From positions 928,683 to 992,682 of the forward strand of contig NZ_LGYA01000001.1 in NCBI RefSeq assembly GCF_001273755.1: a DNA stretch of 64,000 nucleotides, in the 5' to 3' direction. The notes beneath the pieces were generated by a model. The model worked only from the letters and a program-made list of their open reading frames with translations, was not told the DNA's origin and searched no databases. Position numbers and translations under genes: made by a program. Positions 1 through 8,631 of the stretch are shown piece by piece. Within the stretch, counting starts at the first letter, position 1, and every line of letters begins with the position of its first letter. This DNA comes from Peribacillus butanolivorans. GTDB lineage: Bacteria; Bacillota; Bacilli; Bacillales; DSM-1321.

Positions 1-36
1 TTCTATATGTTCAGTCAAAATCCTTCGTAAATAATG

Positions 37-73
37 AAAAAAACAGTGGTTTTCATATACGAAAACCACTGCT
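37..73 (-). terminator. Terminator after SDR gene
   Basis: An 11-bp perfect stem (44-54 with 61-71) has a 6-nt loop. On the minus strand it is followed by a run of T (A-run at 37-43), the form of a Rho-independent terminator for the SDR gene that ends at 90. Confidence 0.85.
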
Positions 74-89
74 TTTGAAGTTTATTTCA

Positions 90-959
90 TTATCCGTTTA
101 CAACGGTACCACCGTTAACATGGATAACTTGTCCACTGACATAGGATGAATCATCGCTTGCCAGATATACATAGGCAGGTGCTAATTCTTCTGGCTGGCC
201 AGCGCGGCCCATAGGTGTATTTTGACCGAATTTGGCAACATCTACTTCCCCGAATGAGGCAGGAATAAGTGGAGTCCAGATTGGACCTGGAGCAACACCA
301 TTAACTCTGATTCCATCTTTTGAAATAGAATTCGAAAGTGCTCTTGTGAATGCTAAAATTGCGCCTTTAGTTGATGAGTAATCGATTAATTTTGGATTAC
401 CTTGATAGGCTGTGATAGAGGTTGTATTAATAATGCTGCTTCCTTTTTTGAGATGTTTCAACGCAGCTTTTGTTAAGTGGAACATCGAGAAGATATTAGT
501 ACGGAACGTTTTTTCTAATTGTTCAGCTGAAATATCAAGAATGCTTGTCTGAACGTGTTGTTCACCTGCGTTGTTGACTAGAATATCCAAACCGCCGAAC
601 TCATCGATAGTTTTTTTAACGACATCCTGACAAAAGGCTTCATCACCAATATCTCCGGAAATGAGTAAACATTTCTGTCCCTCTTTTTCGACCAATTCTT
701 TTGTTGTTTTAGCATCCTGATGTTCATCCAAGTATGCAATTGCAACATTAGCTCCTTCTTTTGCGTAATAGATAGCGACGGATTTACCTATTCCGCTATC
801 TCCGCCAGTTATGATTGCGGTTTTCCCTTTTAATTTGCCGCTTCCTTTATATTCAGATTTAACCGACTTGGGGTTCGGATTCATTTTTGTTTCCACACCA
901 GGCTGATGCTGTTGATGTTGCGGTGGAAATCCTTGTTTATTTTGGTTTTGACTAGTCAT
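90..959 (-). CDS. SDR family oxidoreductase (general stress protein 39-like)
   Basis: This 289-residue short-chain dehydrogenase/reductase has the NAD(P) motif TGGDSGIG near residues 51-58, NNAG near 129-132 and a catalytic Ser181, Tyr194, Lys198 set. A hydrophilic Gln/Pro/His-rich N-terminal extension of about 40 residues precedes the Rossmann fold. That layout is typical of the Bacillus YdaD/YhdF group of general stress dehydrogenases. The substrate cannot be read from sequence. A good GGAGG-like ribosome site precedes the ATG. It stands alone, with its own terminator and a weak SigB-like promoter upstream, which would suit a stress gene. Confidence 0.9.
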   Translation of the reverse strand: MTSQNQNKQGFPPQHQQHQPGVETKMNPNPKSVKSEYKGSGKLKGKTAIITGGDSGIGKSVAIYYAKEGANVAIAYLDEHQDAKTTKELVEKEGQKCLLISGDIGDEAFCQDVVKKTIDEFGGLDILVNNAGEQHVQTSILDISAEQLEKTFRTNIFSMFHLTKAALKHLKKGSSIINTTSITAYQGNPKLIDYSSTKGAILAFTRALSNSISKDGIRVNGVAPGPIWTPLIPASFGEVDVAKFGQNTPMGRAGQPEELAPAYVYLASDDSSYVSGQVIHVNGGTVVNG

Positions 960-994
960 TAAAACCCCTCCTGTTTAATTATCTACACTATTTC

Positions 995-1021
995 TATTCC
1001 TTGCTTTTGGAATATGAAAAC
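995..1021 (-). promoter_or_regulatory. Possible SigB-type promoter for SDR gene
   Basis: On the minus strand GTTTTC (1016-1021) and GGAATA (995-1000) are separated by 15 bases. This resembles the SigB consensus GTTTAA/GGGTAT imperfectly. It is supported mainly by the gene's resemblance to SigB-controlled stress dehydrogenases. The rest of 1022-1251 shows no gene. Confidence 0.25.
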
Positions 1022-1251
1022 ATGGTAAAAATAACTAATAAAATAAATCTGGCGTAAAATCCCCATTACTTTAACTTAAAACAATAGATTAAATCATTTT
1101 TTATATAAGACCTGTAGAAAGCCTAGAAGAAGGGCATAATGTCTAAGTAAAAAGTATATGAGATTCTTCGGATATAAGGGAACATGAATAGCATTTACAT
1201 ATTCCATTAAGGTGATTCATTCGAAAAAAGGACTGAGAGCGTCCTAGAACA

Positions 1252-1284
1252 TAAAAAGAGACCCACCCATAGTGGGTGAGCCTC
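1252..1284 (-). terminator. Terminator after yajQ
   Basis: The hairpin GAG-CCCAC / GTGGG-CTC spans 1258-1284 and is followed on the minus strand by T-rich sequence (A-run at 1253-1257), just past the yajQ stop. Confidence 0.8.
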
Positions 1285-1289
1285 TAATA

Positions 1290-1781
1290 TTAGCGGTAAT
1301 TTAAAAATTGTACGTCAATGGATAGGTCAGCGCCTCGGATAGCAGATATAATACCTTGTAGATCATCCCTGTTTTTTCCAGTTACACGGATTTGGTCATC
1401 TTGTATTTGACTTTTCACTTTAAGTCCGCTGTTTTTAATGATGGTATTGATTTTTTTCGCTTGTTCCTTATCGATGCCTTGAATGAGTTTAGCCCGTTGG
1501 CGAACAGTACCACCAGAAGCGCCTTCTAATTTTCCGTAATCCAGGTTCTTAATAGGTACGTCACGTTTAATGAGCTTACTAATTAAAACATCCTTTAATT
1601 GATCGAGTTTATACTCATCGTCAGATACTAAAACTAAGTCTTCTTTATCAATGGTAATGCTACTTAAGCTTCCTTTAAAATCATACCGGGTCTGAATTTC
1701 TTTCATTGCCATAGTCACTGCATTTGTTACTTCTGAAAAGTCTACTTTGGATACAATATCAAATGAATTTTCCTTTGCCAT
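1290..1781 (-). CDS. yajQ: YajQ family cyclic-di-GMP/nucleotide-binding protein
   Basis: The 163-residue protein matches the YajQ (UPF0234) family over its full usual length, beginning [15 protein letters not shown]. Members have two ferredoxin-like domains and bind nucleotides; some proteobacterial homologues bind cyclic di-GMP, and their role in Firmicutes is not settled. The ATG at 1781 is chosen over the GTG one codon earlier because GGAGGT then lies about 5 bases upstream and the length fits the family. It is monocistronic with its own terminator. Confidence 0.92.
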   Translation of the reverse strand: MAKENSFDIVSKVDFSEVTNAVTMAMKEIQTRYDFKGSLSSITIDKEDLVLVSDDEYKLDQLKDVLISKLIKRDVPIKNLDYGKLEGASGGTVRQRAKLIQGIDKEQAKKINTIIKNSGLKVKSQIQDDQIRVTGKNRDDLQGIISAIRGADLSIDVQFLNYR

Positions 1782-1879
1782 CACTTACCTCCAGCAGGGT
1801 TTATTTCCTTTATTATAGAGAAAGTAGGATAGGAAGACAACCATATAGGCTGTATATGTATATATCGACAACTTCATAT

Positions 1880-1904
1880 AAAAAAGCAGGGGACAGCCCC
1901 CTGC
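1880..1904 (-). terminator. Terminator after 43-residue ORF
   Basis: A 7-bp GC-rich stem (GCAGGGG with CCCCTGC) is followed on the minus strand by TTTTTT. It closes the small gene that ends at 1906. Confidence 0.85.
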
Positions 1905-1905
1905 C

Positions 1906-2037
1906 TCATTTATGGTCTGTTTTCTTCGAATAAGAGTGCTTACCTGCTTCGAGGTTTTCCTGATAAGTGATATTTCTTTCAGTATTTATAGCTTGGTTAT
2001 CTTTTGGCTTTTTATTGTTATCAGTTGTTTTTGACAT
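1906..2037 (-). CDS. Small hydrophilic protein, 43 residues, function unknown
   Basis: The ATG is preceded by AAAGGGAG at good spacing and the frame runs for 43 codons to a strong terminator. The product is very hydrophilic (rich in Lys, Asn, Asp, Thr) with no membrane segment or cysteine. I do not recognise the family. The low-complexity charged composition is like small spore or stress proteins of Bacillaceae, but that is only resemblance. Its ribosome site lies in the 3' arm of a long inverted repeat (2045-2096), so translation may be structurally controlled. Confidence 0.6.
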   Translation of the reverse strand: MSKTTDNNKKPKDNQAINTERNITYQENLEAGKHSYSKKTDHK

Positions 2038-2044
2038 AATAAAA

Positions 2045-2096
2045 CTCCCTTTCATAATCATGATCAATATATATTGTTCACAATTATGAAAGAGAG
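2045..2096. repeat. 52-bp near-perfect inverted repeat
   Basis: The outer arms 2045-2058 and 2083-2096 pair at 13 of 14 positions, and the interior (TGA-CAATAT / ATATTG-TCA) also pairs. The whole segment is nearly palindromic. Read from the minus strand it ends in GGGAG followed by TTTTATT, so it could end degV transcripts. It also holds the ribosome site of the 43-residue gene. Confidence 0.8.
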
Positions 2097-2105
2097 TATG
2101 TATGT

Positions 2106-2972
2106 TTATGATTTCACAGGGGTATCGTTTAAGAAGAAGAGAGCAATTGTTCCAGGACCGGCATGTGCACCAATTACGGAACCTATTGAATGAATCATGA
2201 ACTCAGTTGTCCCAAATTCATGTTGTATGGCGTCCTTCCACTCCAATGCGGTTTCTGCATCGTCACCATGACTGATAGCAATCGTTTGGGTTGTCAAATT
2301 TTTGCCTCGTTCATGCATTAATTCGATAACTCGTTTAATCAATTTCTTTTTACCGCGTATCTTTTCAAGTGGAACCAGCTTTCCTTCTTCAACATGCAAT
2401 AACGGTTTAATGTTTAATAATCCGCCAACAAGGGCAGATGTTTTGGATATACGTCCGCCACGAGCTAAGTATTCAAGATTATCTACTGTGAATAGATGCT
2501 CCATATGATGAGTGCGGAATTCGATGTCAGCTAAAATCTCTTCTTTAGAGGCGCCGCTTGCTGCTAGTTCGGCTGCCTTTTTTACGATTAACCCGACTCC
2601 CATTGACGCACATTTCGTATTGACGATTTCAATGTCCAGGTCAGGGTATTCATCTTTTACCTGATTATGAATCATTACAGCTGTTTGATAAGTTCCTGAT
2701 AACTCAGAGGAAAATGCAATATAGATACCTTGTCTTTTCTCCTTAGCAAACTGTGTGAAAAGTTCTATAAAGTATTCCGGAGAAGCTTGCGATGTTTTTG
2801 GAGCTTTTCCGTCAATCATCGCTTGATAGACTTCATGAGAATTAATAGTAAGTAGGTCTTCATAATTCTCCCCATCAAGATGAACTTGTAAAGGGATTAA
2901 TGATACATTGTTTTCCTTATAGAAAGACAATGGCAAATCACATGCACTATCTGCAAGAATTGTGATAGCCAT
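2106..2972 (-). CDS. yitS: DegV family fatty-acid-binding protein
   Basis: The 288-residue protein is a full-length DegV family member. It opens with ILADSACDLP, and the central TSQASPEYF and FSSELSGTYQTA segments are the usual lipid-binding signatures. DegV proteins (FakB in Staphylococcus) bind a fatty acid and present it to the FakA kinase for phosphorylation. AGGTG precedes the ATG. It lies next to yitT, as yitS does in B. subtilis, which supports the symbol. No FakA kinase gene is nearby. Confidence 0.9.
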   Translation of the reverse strand: MAITILADSACDLPLSFYKENNVSLIPLQVHLDGENYEDLLTINSHEVYQAMIDGKAPKTSQASPEYFIELFTQFAKEKRQGIYIAFSSELSGTYQTAVMIHNQVKDEYPDLDIEIVNTKCASMGVGLIVKKAAELAASGASKEEILADIEFRTHHMEHLFTVDNLEYLARGGRISKTSALVGGLLNIKPLLHVEEGKLVPLEKIRGKKKLIKRVIELMHERGKNLTTQTIAISHGDDAETALEWKDAIQHEFGTTEFMIHSIGSVIGAHAGPGTIALFFLNDTPVKS

Positions 2973-3125
2973 AATACACCTGCTTTCTTTTTACAATTTT
3001 TAGTAAATGAGTTTTGCTCTTTTTTAGTGTAGCACGTCACGGCAAAATTTCAATCTCTTCATAAATAGAATAAATAATTAAGGGTAAAAAGATAATAGAA
3101 TTAGGGTGAAATGGAGGTTTTTAGG

Positions 3126-3968
3126 ATGTATAGAAGTGAAATAAGGAAAATTCTCATAGTAATAGTTGGTGCATTTTTGAATGCCATCGCGATGAACTTT
3201 TTTTTAATCCCGGCTAACGTATATGCGAGTGGATTTACTGGGGTGGCACAGCTCCTATCAAGGATGATTGGGTCTTTTGCACCTTTTAATATATCGACCG
3301 GGATTTTATTGCTTTTATTAAATATCCCAGTAACCATCATTGCTTGGAGAAAAGTTGGAAAGTCCTTTACCTTTTATAGCTTTCTCAGTGTTATCTTAAT
3401 GTCTCTTTTCATGGAAATCATTCCAATTACCCGCTGGTCACCGGACATATTATTGAACGCGGTGTTTGGCGGAGTTATAGCTGCAGTAGGAGTTGGGATT
3501 ACCTTGAAATTCGGGGCATCAACAGGCGGGATGGATATTATCGCGATGCTTCTGTCACGGAAGAAAGATAAGCCTGTGGGTACTTATTTATTTCTGTTAA
3601 ATGGCGTGATTATTGTAACGGCAGGCGCTGTATATGGACCGGAAAAAGCATTATATACACTTGTTACGCTTTACACATCAACCCGTGTGGTGGACGCGAT
3701 ACATACACGTCATGAAAAGCTTACAGCTATGATTATTACAAAGAAAAGCGAAGAACTTAAACAGGCAATTCATGCTAAGTTAGTTCGCGGTATTACAAGG
3801 ATACCTGCAAAAGGAGCATTTACAAACGAAAGTAAGGAAATGCTGTTGATAGTCATTACAAGGTATGAACTGTATGATCTGGAACGGATCATTAAAGAAG
3901 TTGATCCACATGCTTTTACCAATATCATCGAAACTTCTGGAATTGTTGGTACTTTCCGAAGGGAATAA
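3126..3968 (+). CDS. yitT: YitT family integral membrane protein
   Basis: The 280-residue protein has several hydrophobic helices in its first two thirds (YitT/DUF161 repeats), including the conserved stretch GASTGGMDIIA. A soluble C-terminal DUF2179 domain begins near residue 195. The biochemical role is unknown; these are plasma-membrane proteins. The ATG at 3126 is chosen because GGAGG (3113-3117) sits 8 bases upstream; the in-frame ATG at 3111 would overlap that site. It is divergent from the DegV gene, as in B. subtilis. Confidence 0.88.
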   Translation: MYRSEIRKILIVIVGAFLNAIAMNFFLIPANVYASGFTGVAQLLSRMIGSFAPFNISTGILLLLLNIPVTIIAWRKVGKSFTFYSFLSVILMSLFMEIIPITRWSPDILLNAVFGGVIAAVGVGITLKFGASTGGMDIIAMLLSRKKDKPVGTYLFLLNGVIIVTAGAVYGPEKALYTLVTLYTSTRVVDAIHTRHEKLTAMIITKKSEELKQAIHAKLVRGITRIPAKGAFTNESKEMLLIVITRYELYDLERIIKEVDPHAFTNIIETSGIVGTFRRE

Positions 3969-4108
3969 GAATATTAACAAAAAGTTTAAGGCCATTACAC
4001 TTCTATGACAAATGGAGTTAGGGCGGTGTTTTACGTTTATTGCCAGTACAAATCGGCTAATTTTAATAATGTAGCGCCAATATTAAATCTTAATGAGGAG
4101 TGATAGTA

Positions 4109-4360
4109 ATGGCTAACAAAGAAAAAATGAGTAGAGAAGAAGCAGGACGTAAAGGCGGCGAAGCCACCTCGAAAAATCACGATAGAGATTTTTACCAGGA
4201 GATTGGACAAAAAGGCGGCGAAGCTACATCGGACAACCATGATAAAGAATTTTATCAAGAGATTGGACAAAAGGGAGGAGAGGCTACTTCCGATTCTCAT
4301 GGAAAGGATTTTTATAAAGAAATCGGTGAAAAAGGTGGAAAAGCACGAAACAATTACTAA
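4109..4360 (+). CDS. KGG-repeat general stress protein (GsiB/YciG-like)
   Basis: The 83-residue hydrophilic protein is built from about three and a half copies of an 18-21 residue unit around EIGQKGGEATS and HDKEFYQ. This is the KGG motif of GsiB-type stress and desiccation proteins. It is highly charged, with no Cys, no signal peptide and probably little fixed structure. Start at 4109 follows GAGGAG at 8 bases. A strong bidirectional terminator separates it from the convergent gene. In B. subtilis gsiB is SigB-controlled; I found no clear SigB site here. Confidence 0.88.
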   Translation: MANKEKMSREEAGRKGGEATSKNHDRDFYQEIGQKGGEATSDNHDKEFYQEIGQKGGEATSDSHGKDFYKEIGEKGGKARNNY

Positions 4361-4363
4361 TAA

Positions 4364-4406
4364 AATAAGTAAAAGCCTCCAGAATCCTGGAGGCTTTTAC
4401 TTATTT
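4364..4406. terminator. Bidirectional terminator
   Basis: A perfect stem (AAAAGCCTCCAG with CTGGAGGCTTTT) is flanked by A-rich and T-rich arms. It serves the KGG gene on plus and the DUF3813 gene on minus. Confidence 0.85.
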
Positions 4407-4592
4407 TGGATGGTTTTCCAGTTCCTCTTGAAGTTCGCGTAATTGTTCTTTTTCAGCCTCATTCGTATTGGCAAAAGCCGATGAAAGAGCATTTTTAGCG
4501 ATTTCCTCAGTTTTTTGCTGGTCACCATCATGCTCAGAGTGGAGAGCTTCTTCAACAAATTCTCTAGCTTTCTGGAATAATTTGTTTCCCAT
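4401..4592 (-). CDS. DUF3813 family protein
   Basis: The 63-residue acidic, helix-prone protein (NALSSAFANTNEAEKEQLRE) matches DUF3813, a small Bacillaceae family of unknown function. Its start codon overlaps the stop of the upstream 47-residue gene in a TAATG arrangement, so the two are translationally coupled. It ends in the bidirectional terminator shared with the KGG protein gene. Confidence 0.82.
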   Translation of the reverse strand: MGNKLFQKAREFVEEALHSEHDGDQQKTEEIAKNALSSAFANTNEAEKEQLRELQEELENHPK

Positions 4593-4735
4593 TAGAAGCC
4601 ACCATAGCTTTGTTCTGACATAATTCTCAATCTGTCTTTTTCAGCTTCTGCAAACGTAGTGTGATAAGGGATTCTTTCGGCATGCTTGGCAACACTTTGT
4701 TTGCCTTGCTGTACAAATCGTCTGCTTTTACCCAT
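4592..4735 (-). CDS. Small basic protein, 47 residues, function unknown
   Basis: ATG at 4735 follows GGAGGA at 6 bases, a strong ribosome site, and the frame runs 47 codons into a TAATG overlap with the DUF3813 gene. The product starts MGKSRRFVQQGKQSVAKHAE and ends in SYGGF; it is basic at the N terminus and soluble. I do not recognise a named family. Coupling to DUF3813 suggests a shared role. Confidence 0.75.
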   Translation of the reverse strand: MGKSRRFVQQGKQSVAKHAERIPYHTTFAEAEKDRLRIMSEQSYGGF

Positions 4736-4838
4736 GCTTATCTCCTCCGATTCTGAGCGTTTGACAACATAACAGGAAGCTGTTGTCCATATTAGTTTGG
4801 CTTCAAAAAGAGATTTTATAAAGGTAAAAAATGGCGGA

Positions 4839-5660
4839 TTAGGATTTGGATTTCAAGTTGAATTTTTCCTCAAGAAATACTGCTATGCCATCTTCTTCAT
4901 TTGTCAGTGTCATTGTATTTGCGACAGTTTTAACTGGGGAAATAGCATTTCCCATTGCGACACCAGTTCCAGCGTAATCAAGCATTTCCAAGTCATTATC
5001 TTCATCACCGAAAGCGATAATTCTATCTTTTGGGATGTCTAGATAGTTGGAAACACGTTGCAGACCAACCGCTTTACTTAATCCGCTCTTAATAATTTCG
5101 ATGATATGAAATGGTTCTGCCCAGCGGCGATGATCAACTAATTCTGCATGAACATCAGATAAATGCTGGCGGATCTGGCCGACATGTTGACTATCTGTAT
5201 GAATGAGCATCGATGTGGGTGAATCCTCAAGGAAATTACGTAAGTCACCCGTCTTCATTATCGGATTTCCTACATTGAACATGTCCATCAACTTTTCATC
5301 ATGATAATGGACATATACCTCATCACGAACTTCAGCAATTATGTTGTGATATTCAAATTGATCACAAGCTTCTACAATATCTTTCGCAACACTAATATCC
5401 AGTGGTGAATGGTATACCCCCCAGCTTGTCTGTAATGGGTGATGCACGAAAGCACCATTGAAATTAACGATTGGTGTAGTCAATCCCAATTCCCGGTAAT
5501 AAAGTTCACTTGAGCGAAAAGGACGCCCAGTAGCGATCATAACCTCGTGCCCATTTTCTTTTAGTTTTAGGAGTGTTTGTTTAGTCCTAGGAGAAATTGT
5601 TTTATTATCAGTAAGTAAAGTACCATCAAGATCCAATACGATTAAATGTTTCTCATTCAT
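4839..5660 (-). CDS. yitU: Cof-type HAD family phosphatase (YitU)
   Basis: The 273-residue protein has the four HAD motifs: DLDGTLL near the N terminus with the nucleophile Asp, ATGRP, a Lys in the SKAVGLQ region, and GDEDNDLEML near the C terminus. The large C2 cap is typical of Cof-type sugar or flavin phosphatases; YitU of B. subtilis dephosphorylates a riboflavin precursor. The start before NEKHLIVLD is chosen because AGAAGGTG precedes it; an upstream in-frame ATG adds 13 poorly supported residues. It sits between yitT and yitV as in B. subtilis. Confidence 0.88.
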   Translation of the reverse strand: MNEKHLIVLDLDGTLLTDNKTISPRTKQTLLKLKENGHEVMIATGRPFRSSELYYRELGLTTPIVNFNGAFVHHPLQTSWGVYHSPLDISVAKDIVEACDQFEYHNIIAEVRDEVYVHYHDEKLMDMFNVGNPIMKTGDLRNFLEDSPTSMLIHTDSQHVGQIRQHLSDVHAELVDHRRWAEPFHIIEIIKSGLSKAVGLQRVSNYLDIPKDRIIAFGDEDNDLEMLDYAGTGVAMGNAISPVKTVANTMTLTNEEDGIAVFLEEKFNLKSKS

Positions 5661-5803
5661 GTACACACCTTCTGTTCTTTTTGATTTCATTATATGCATA
5701 TATTGTTAAGACTATTTTAAAGTAATTGTAAATCTTTTTCATTCTTTATGCATTCCTGTATGATATTACTATATGAAGGATTATAATATTTAAAGCATAG
5801 TAC

Positions 5804-5911
5804 ATGACTGGGAATCAGCAAAGGGACATCGAAAGATTTGTTGAGAAAGCTTCTGAAGCTTCTTTAATGAAAAAACCGACAGTATTTAAATATTCGGAGG
5901 GATTATCTTGA
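5804..5911 (+). CDS. Possible 35-residue leader ORF before yitV
   Basis: An ATG-started frame of 35 codons ends in TGA that overlaps the TTG start of yitV (TTGA). That is a coupling arrangement. The product is hydrophilic and helix-prone (RDIERFVEKASEAS). The ribosome site is weak, which is the main doubt. If real it may be a coupled small protein; if not, the frame is a coincidence. Confidence 0.35.
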   Translation: MTGNQQRDIERFVEKASEASLMKKPTVFKYSEGLS

Positions 5912-6696
5912 TAATAATTGAAAAAGAAAAGATTGGACATATTCCTGTTTTACACTTAAGTGAGCAGTCGGCTTTCAATCAAGAACTGCCGCTTATTATT
6001 TTTATACATGGTTTTCAAAGTGCAAAAGAACACAATCTTCATTATGCTTATTTAATGGCTGAAAAGGGTTTTCGTGTGCTTCTTCCTGATGTAATTTATC
6101 ATGGGGAGAGGGAAGTTGGATATAGTGATTCGCAATTGATGCCCCGTTTTTGGGAAATGGTATTACAGACCATCAAGGATTTAGCTTTGATTAAGGATGA
6201 TTTATTAGCCAGAAAATTAATTGACTCTAAAAGAATTGGTGTAGCGGGTACCTCAATGGGAGGTATTGTGACCAACGGAGCTCTGGCGGCCTATGATTGG
6301 ATTACAGTTGGAGTTAGCTTAATGGGTAATCCGTCCTATGTAGCGTATGCGGAGCTTCAAATAGAGGAGATTAAGAAAAGGAAAGTGAATTTCCCAATCA
6401 CGGATGAGGAAGTAAATAAAGTGATTGAAAAGCTCAAACCATTTGACTTAAGCCTCAATCAAGACAAGCTTTCAAACAGACCGCTTCTATTTTGGCATGG
6501 TGCTAAAGATCCTGTTGTACCATATCAACATGCATATCGCTTTTATGAAGGAGTAAAAGCGGGTTATAATGAAGCACATGAAAAAATTGATTTTATCCTC
6601 GATCAGAAGGCTGGGCATAAGGTAAGTAGAGAAGGTGTGCTTCGGACTGCGGAATGGTTCGAGAAACATTTACGACCAGCTGTGCAAAAAGCTTAA
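5908..6696 (+). CDS. yitV: Alpha/beta hydrolase (esterase) YitV
   Basis: The 262-residue protein has the alpha/beta hydrolase fold: HGFQS oxyanion region, nucleophile elbow GTSMGG, an acid in GAKDPVVPY, and a C-terminal His in AGHKVSREG. It is of the BAAT/dienelactone hydrolase-like type; the substrate is unknown. The start is TTG at 5908, with GGAGG 7 bases upstream. Its position between yitU and yitW matches B. subtilis. Confidence 0.88.
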   Translation: MIIIEKEKIGHIPVLHLSEQSAFNQELPLIIFIHGFQSAKEHNLHYAYLMAEKGFRVLLPDVIYHGEREVGYSDSQLMPRFWEMVLQTIKDLALIKDDLLARKLIDSKRIGVAGTSMGGIVTNGALAAYDWITVGVSLMGNPSYVAYAELQIEEIKKRKVNFPITDEEVNKVIEKLKPFDLSLNQDKLSNRPLLFWHGAKDPVVPYQHAYRFYEGVKAGYNEAHEKIDFILDQKAGHKVSREGVLRTAEWFEKHLRPAVQKA

Positions 6697-6829
6697 GCAC
6701 ACATGGGAAATCTGGTATGATTCTATTAAGGACATTGTGTAAAGTCTGAATCGGACATTTATTGCCGCAACCGACTATAAACCGATTATTACAAATCGGG
6801 GAGTATTATTCATAAAAGGAGTGATTGAA

Positions 6830-7138
6830 GTGGATCAAGATACAAAAGACATTATTTTTGGAGCTTTAGAGCAGGTCATTGACCCGGAGCTTGGAATAGA
6901 TATCGTGAATTTAGGCTTGGTGTATGATGTGGATATGGATGATGCAGGACTAACGACAGTAACGATGACATTGACTGCCATGGGTTGTCCGCTAGCTGGA
7001 ACGATTGTCGATCAAGTGAAACTAGTGCTGGAAGATATTCCAGAAGTTAAAGAAACAGACGTGAAGATTGTGTGGAGTCCGCCATGGTCTAGGGATCGCA
7101 TGTCCAGATATGCCAAAATCGCGTTAGGAATTAAATAA
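6830..7138 (+). CDS. yitW: MIP18/DUF59 family metal-sulfur cluster protein YitW
   Basis: The 102-residue DUF59 protein has DPELGIDIVNLGLVYDV and the conserved Cys of TAMGCPLAG. The family (SufT, PaaD, MIP18) helps iron-sulfur cluster maturation. The GTG at 6830 lies 8 bases after AAAGGAG, giving the same length as the B. subtilis protein; an earlier GTG at 6821 overlaps that site. A moaA gene, whose product needs two iron-sulfur clusters, follows directly. Confidence 0.92.
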   Translation: MDQDTKDIIFGALEQVIDPELGIDIVNLGLVYDVDMDDAGLTTVTMTLTAMGCPLAGTIVDQVKLVLEDIPEVKETDVKIVWSPPWSRDRMSRYAKIALGIK

Positions 7139-7155
7139 TTAACAGGTAATAATTA

Positions 7156-7218
7156 TAAAGCCAGTCAAAAAACAGTGAACCATTGTTATGGAGATACTTT
7201 TTATTGGTCTGGCTTTTT
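7156..7218 (+). other. Hairpin-rich leader between yitW and moaA
   Basis: AAAGCCAG pairs with CTGGCTTT about 50 bases later, enclosing a smaller CCAT/ATGG hairpin, and T-rich sequence follows. It could be a long-loop terminator after yitW or a structured moaA leader. It does not resemble the published Moco motif as far as I can judge. Confidence 0.4.
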
Positions 7219-7245
7219 CTAATACGTCCGGTTAGGGGTGGAAAA

Positions 7246-8259
7246 TTGAACCGTCATATAAAGGATTCATTAGACAGGCCATTAAGGGATTTAAGAATTT
7301 CTGTCATTGATCGTTGCAACTTCCGCTGTCAGTATTGTATGCCGGCTGAAATTTTCCACGAAGATTTTCAGTTCCTTCCTAAAAGTGAGCTTTTATCTTA
7401 TGAAGAAATCGTAAGGATTTCTAAAATATTTGCAAGCTTAGGGGTTAAAAAACTAAGATTGACAGGCGGGGAACCGTTGCTGCGAAAAAATCTTTCTACG
7501 CTCATTTCCGAACTTGTTTCAATTGAAGGAATAGAAGATATTGGATTGACTACGAATGGTGTGTTTTTGAAAAAACACGCGGCAGATTTAAAGGCAGCTG
7601 GATTACAGCGGGTAAATATCAGCTTAGACAGCCTCGATGATGTGCTTTTTAAGCAGATGAACGGAAGAAATATCGGGACAAAGCCGGTTATGGAGGGAAT
7701 AGCTGCTGCAAAAGAAGCAGGGCTTGGTGTTAAGGTAAATATGGTTGTTAAAAAAGAAACCAATGAATCTCAAATCCTGCCGATGGCCCGTTTTTGCAAA
7801 GAAGAGGGTATTCAATTACGTTATATAGAATTCATGGATGTTGGGCATACAAATGGCTGGCAGTTGAAAAACGTCATTACGAAAAAAGAATTGCTCGAAA
7901 TGCTGCAGGCTGAATTCGAGCTGGAACCGGTGGAAGAAGATTATTTTGGAGAAGTCGCGAAGCGCTTCCGCTATAAGGGGACGACTACCGAAGTAGGTTT
8001 CATAACATCCGTCTCTGAGTCTTTTTGTTCAAGCTGCACCCGTGCTCGTCTTTCTGCTAATGGCAGTTTATATACATGCCTATTTAATGGAAAAGGACAT
8101 GACTTGAAGTCATTGCTTCGTTCAGAGATGTCAGATGAAGAATTGACTGACTTTATCATTTCACTTTGGAACCATAGAGACGACCGCTATTCAGATGAGC
8201 GGGCTGCCGGAACGAGAAAGAAACAGGAAAAAATAGAAATGTCATTTATTGGCGGCTAA
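7246..8259 (+). CDS. moaA: GTP 3',8-cyclase MoaA
   Basis: MoaA converts GTP to 3',8-cyclo-GTP in the first step of molybdenum cofactor synthesis. The radical-SAM cluster is at Cys24, Cys28, Cys31 (CNFRCQYC), followed by LTGGEPL. The second cluster is in the C-terminal [10 protein letters not shown] and a later Cys, and the protein ends in FIGG with the essential Gly-Gly tail. TTG at 7246 preceded by AGGGGTGG gives 337 residues, the usual length; earlier in-frame codons encode an unrelated hydrophobic stretch. No other mo genes are in the window. Confidence 0.93.
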   Translation: MNRHIKDSLDRPLRDLRISVIDRCNFRCQYCMPAEIFHEDFQFLPKSELLSYEEIVRISKIFASLGVKKLRLTGGEPLLRKNLSTLISELVSIEGIEDIGLTTNGVFLKKHAADLKAAGLQRVNISLDSLDDVLFKQMNGRNIGTKPVMEGIAAAKEAGLGVKVNMVVKKETNESQILPMARFCKEEGIQLRYIEFMDVGHTNGWQLKNVITKKELLEMLQAEFELEPVEEDYFGEVAKRFRYKGTTTEVGFITSVSESFCSSCTRARLSANGSLYTCLFNGKGHDLKSLLRSEMSDEELTDFIISLWNHRDDRYSDERAAGTRKKQEKIEMSFIGG

Positions 8260-8331
8260 CTTTCAAAGAGCTCAGAAGAACAATGATTTATTTAACTATG
8301 TGAAATTATTGTGATTGAAGAGTCTATAGAT

Positions 8332-8375
8332 AAGAAAATACGGGATGGCAACTATGCCATCCCGTATTTTCTTAC
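8332..8375. terminator. Bidirectional terminator after moaA
   Basis: A long perfect stem (TACGGGATGGCA with TGCCATCCCGTA) is flanked by AAGAAAA and TTTTCTT. The following 8376-8631 is AT-rich with no gene seen. Confidence 0.9.
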
Positions 8376-8631
8376 GTATAGTTGGAAGGCCATGAATGCC
8401 TGTCTTGATTTGAATTAATTTAGCTTAAATGTATTTTTATACTAAATTTATACATTTTCATAATGCTATATCATAATAACTATCCATTTTTATTAAAGTA
8501 AAAATAAATCAAATGACCCAGTAAAGAAAGAGATGAGCAAGGACTTTAAAATGAATCTAATCCCTTACATATATATTTAAGGTACTGGTCAGTACATGAA
8601 GTATTCTCTGCTAATTATGGAGGGCGGGGGG

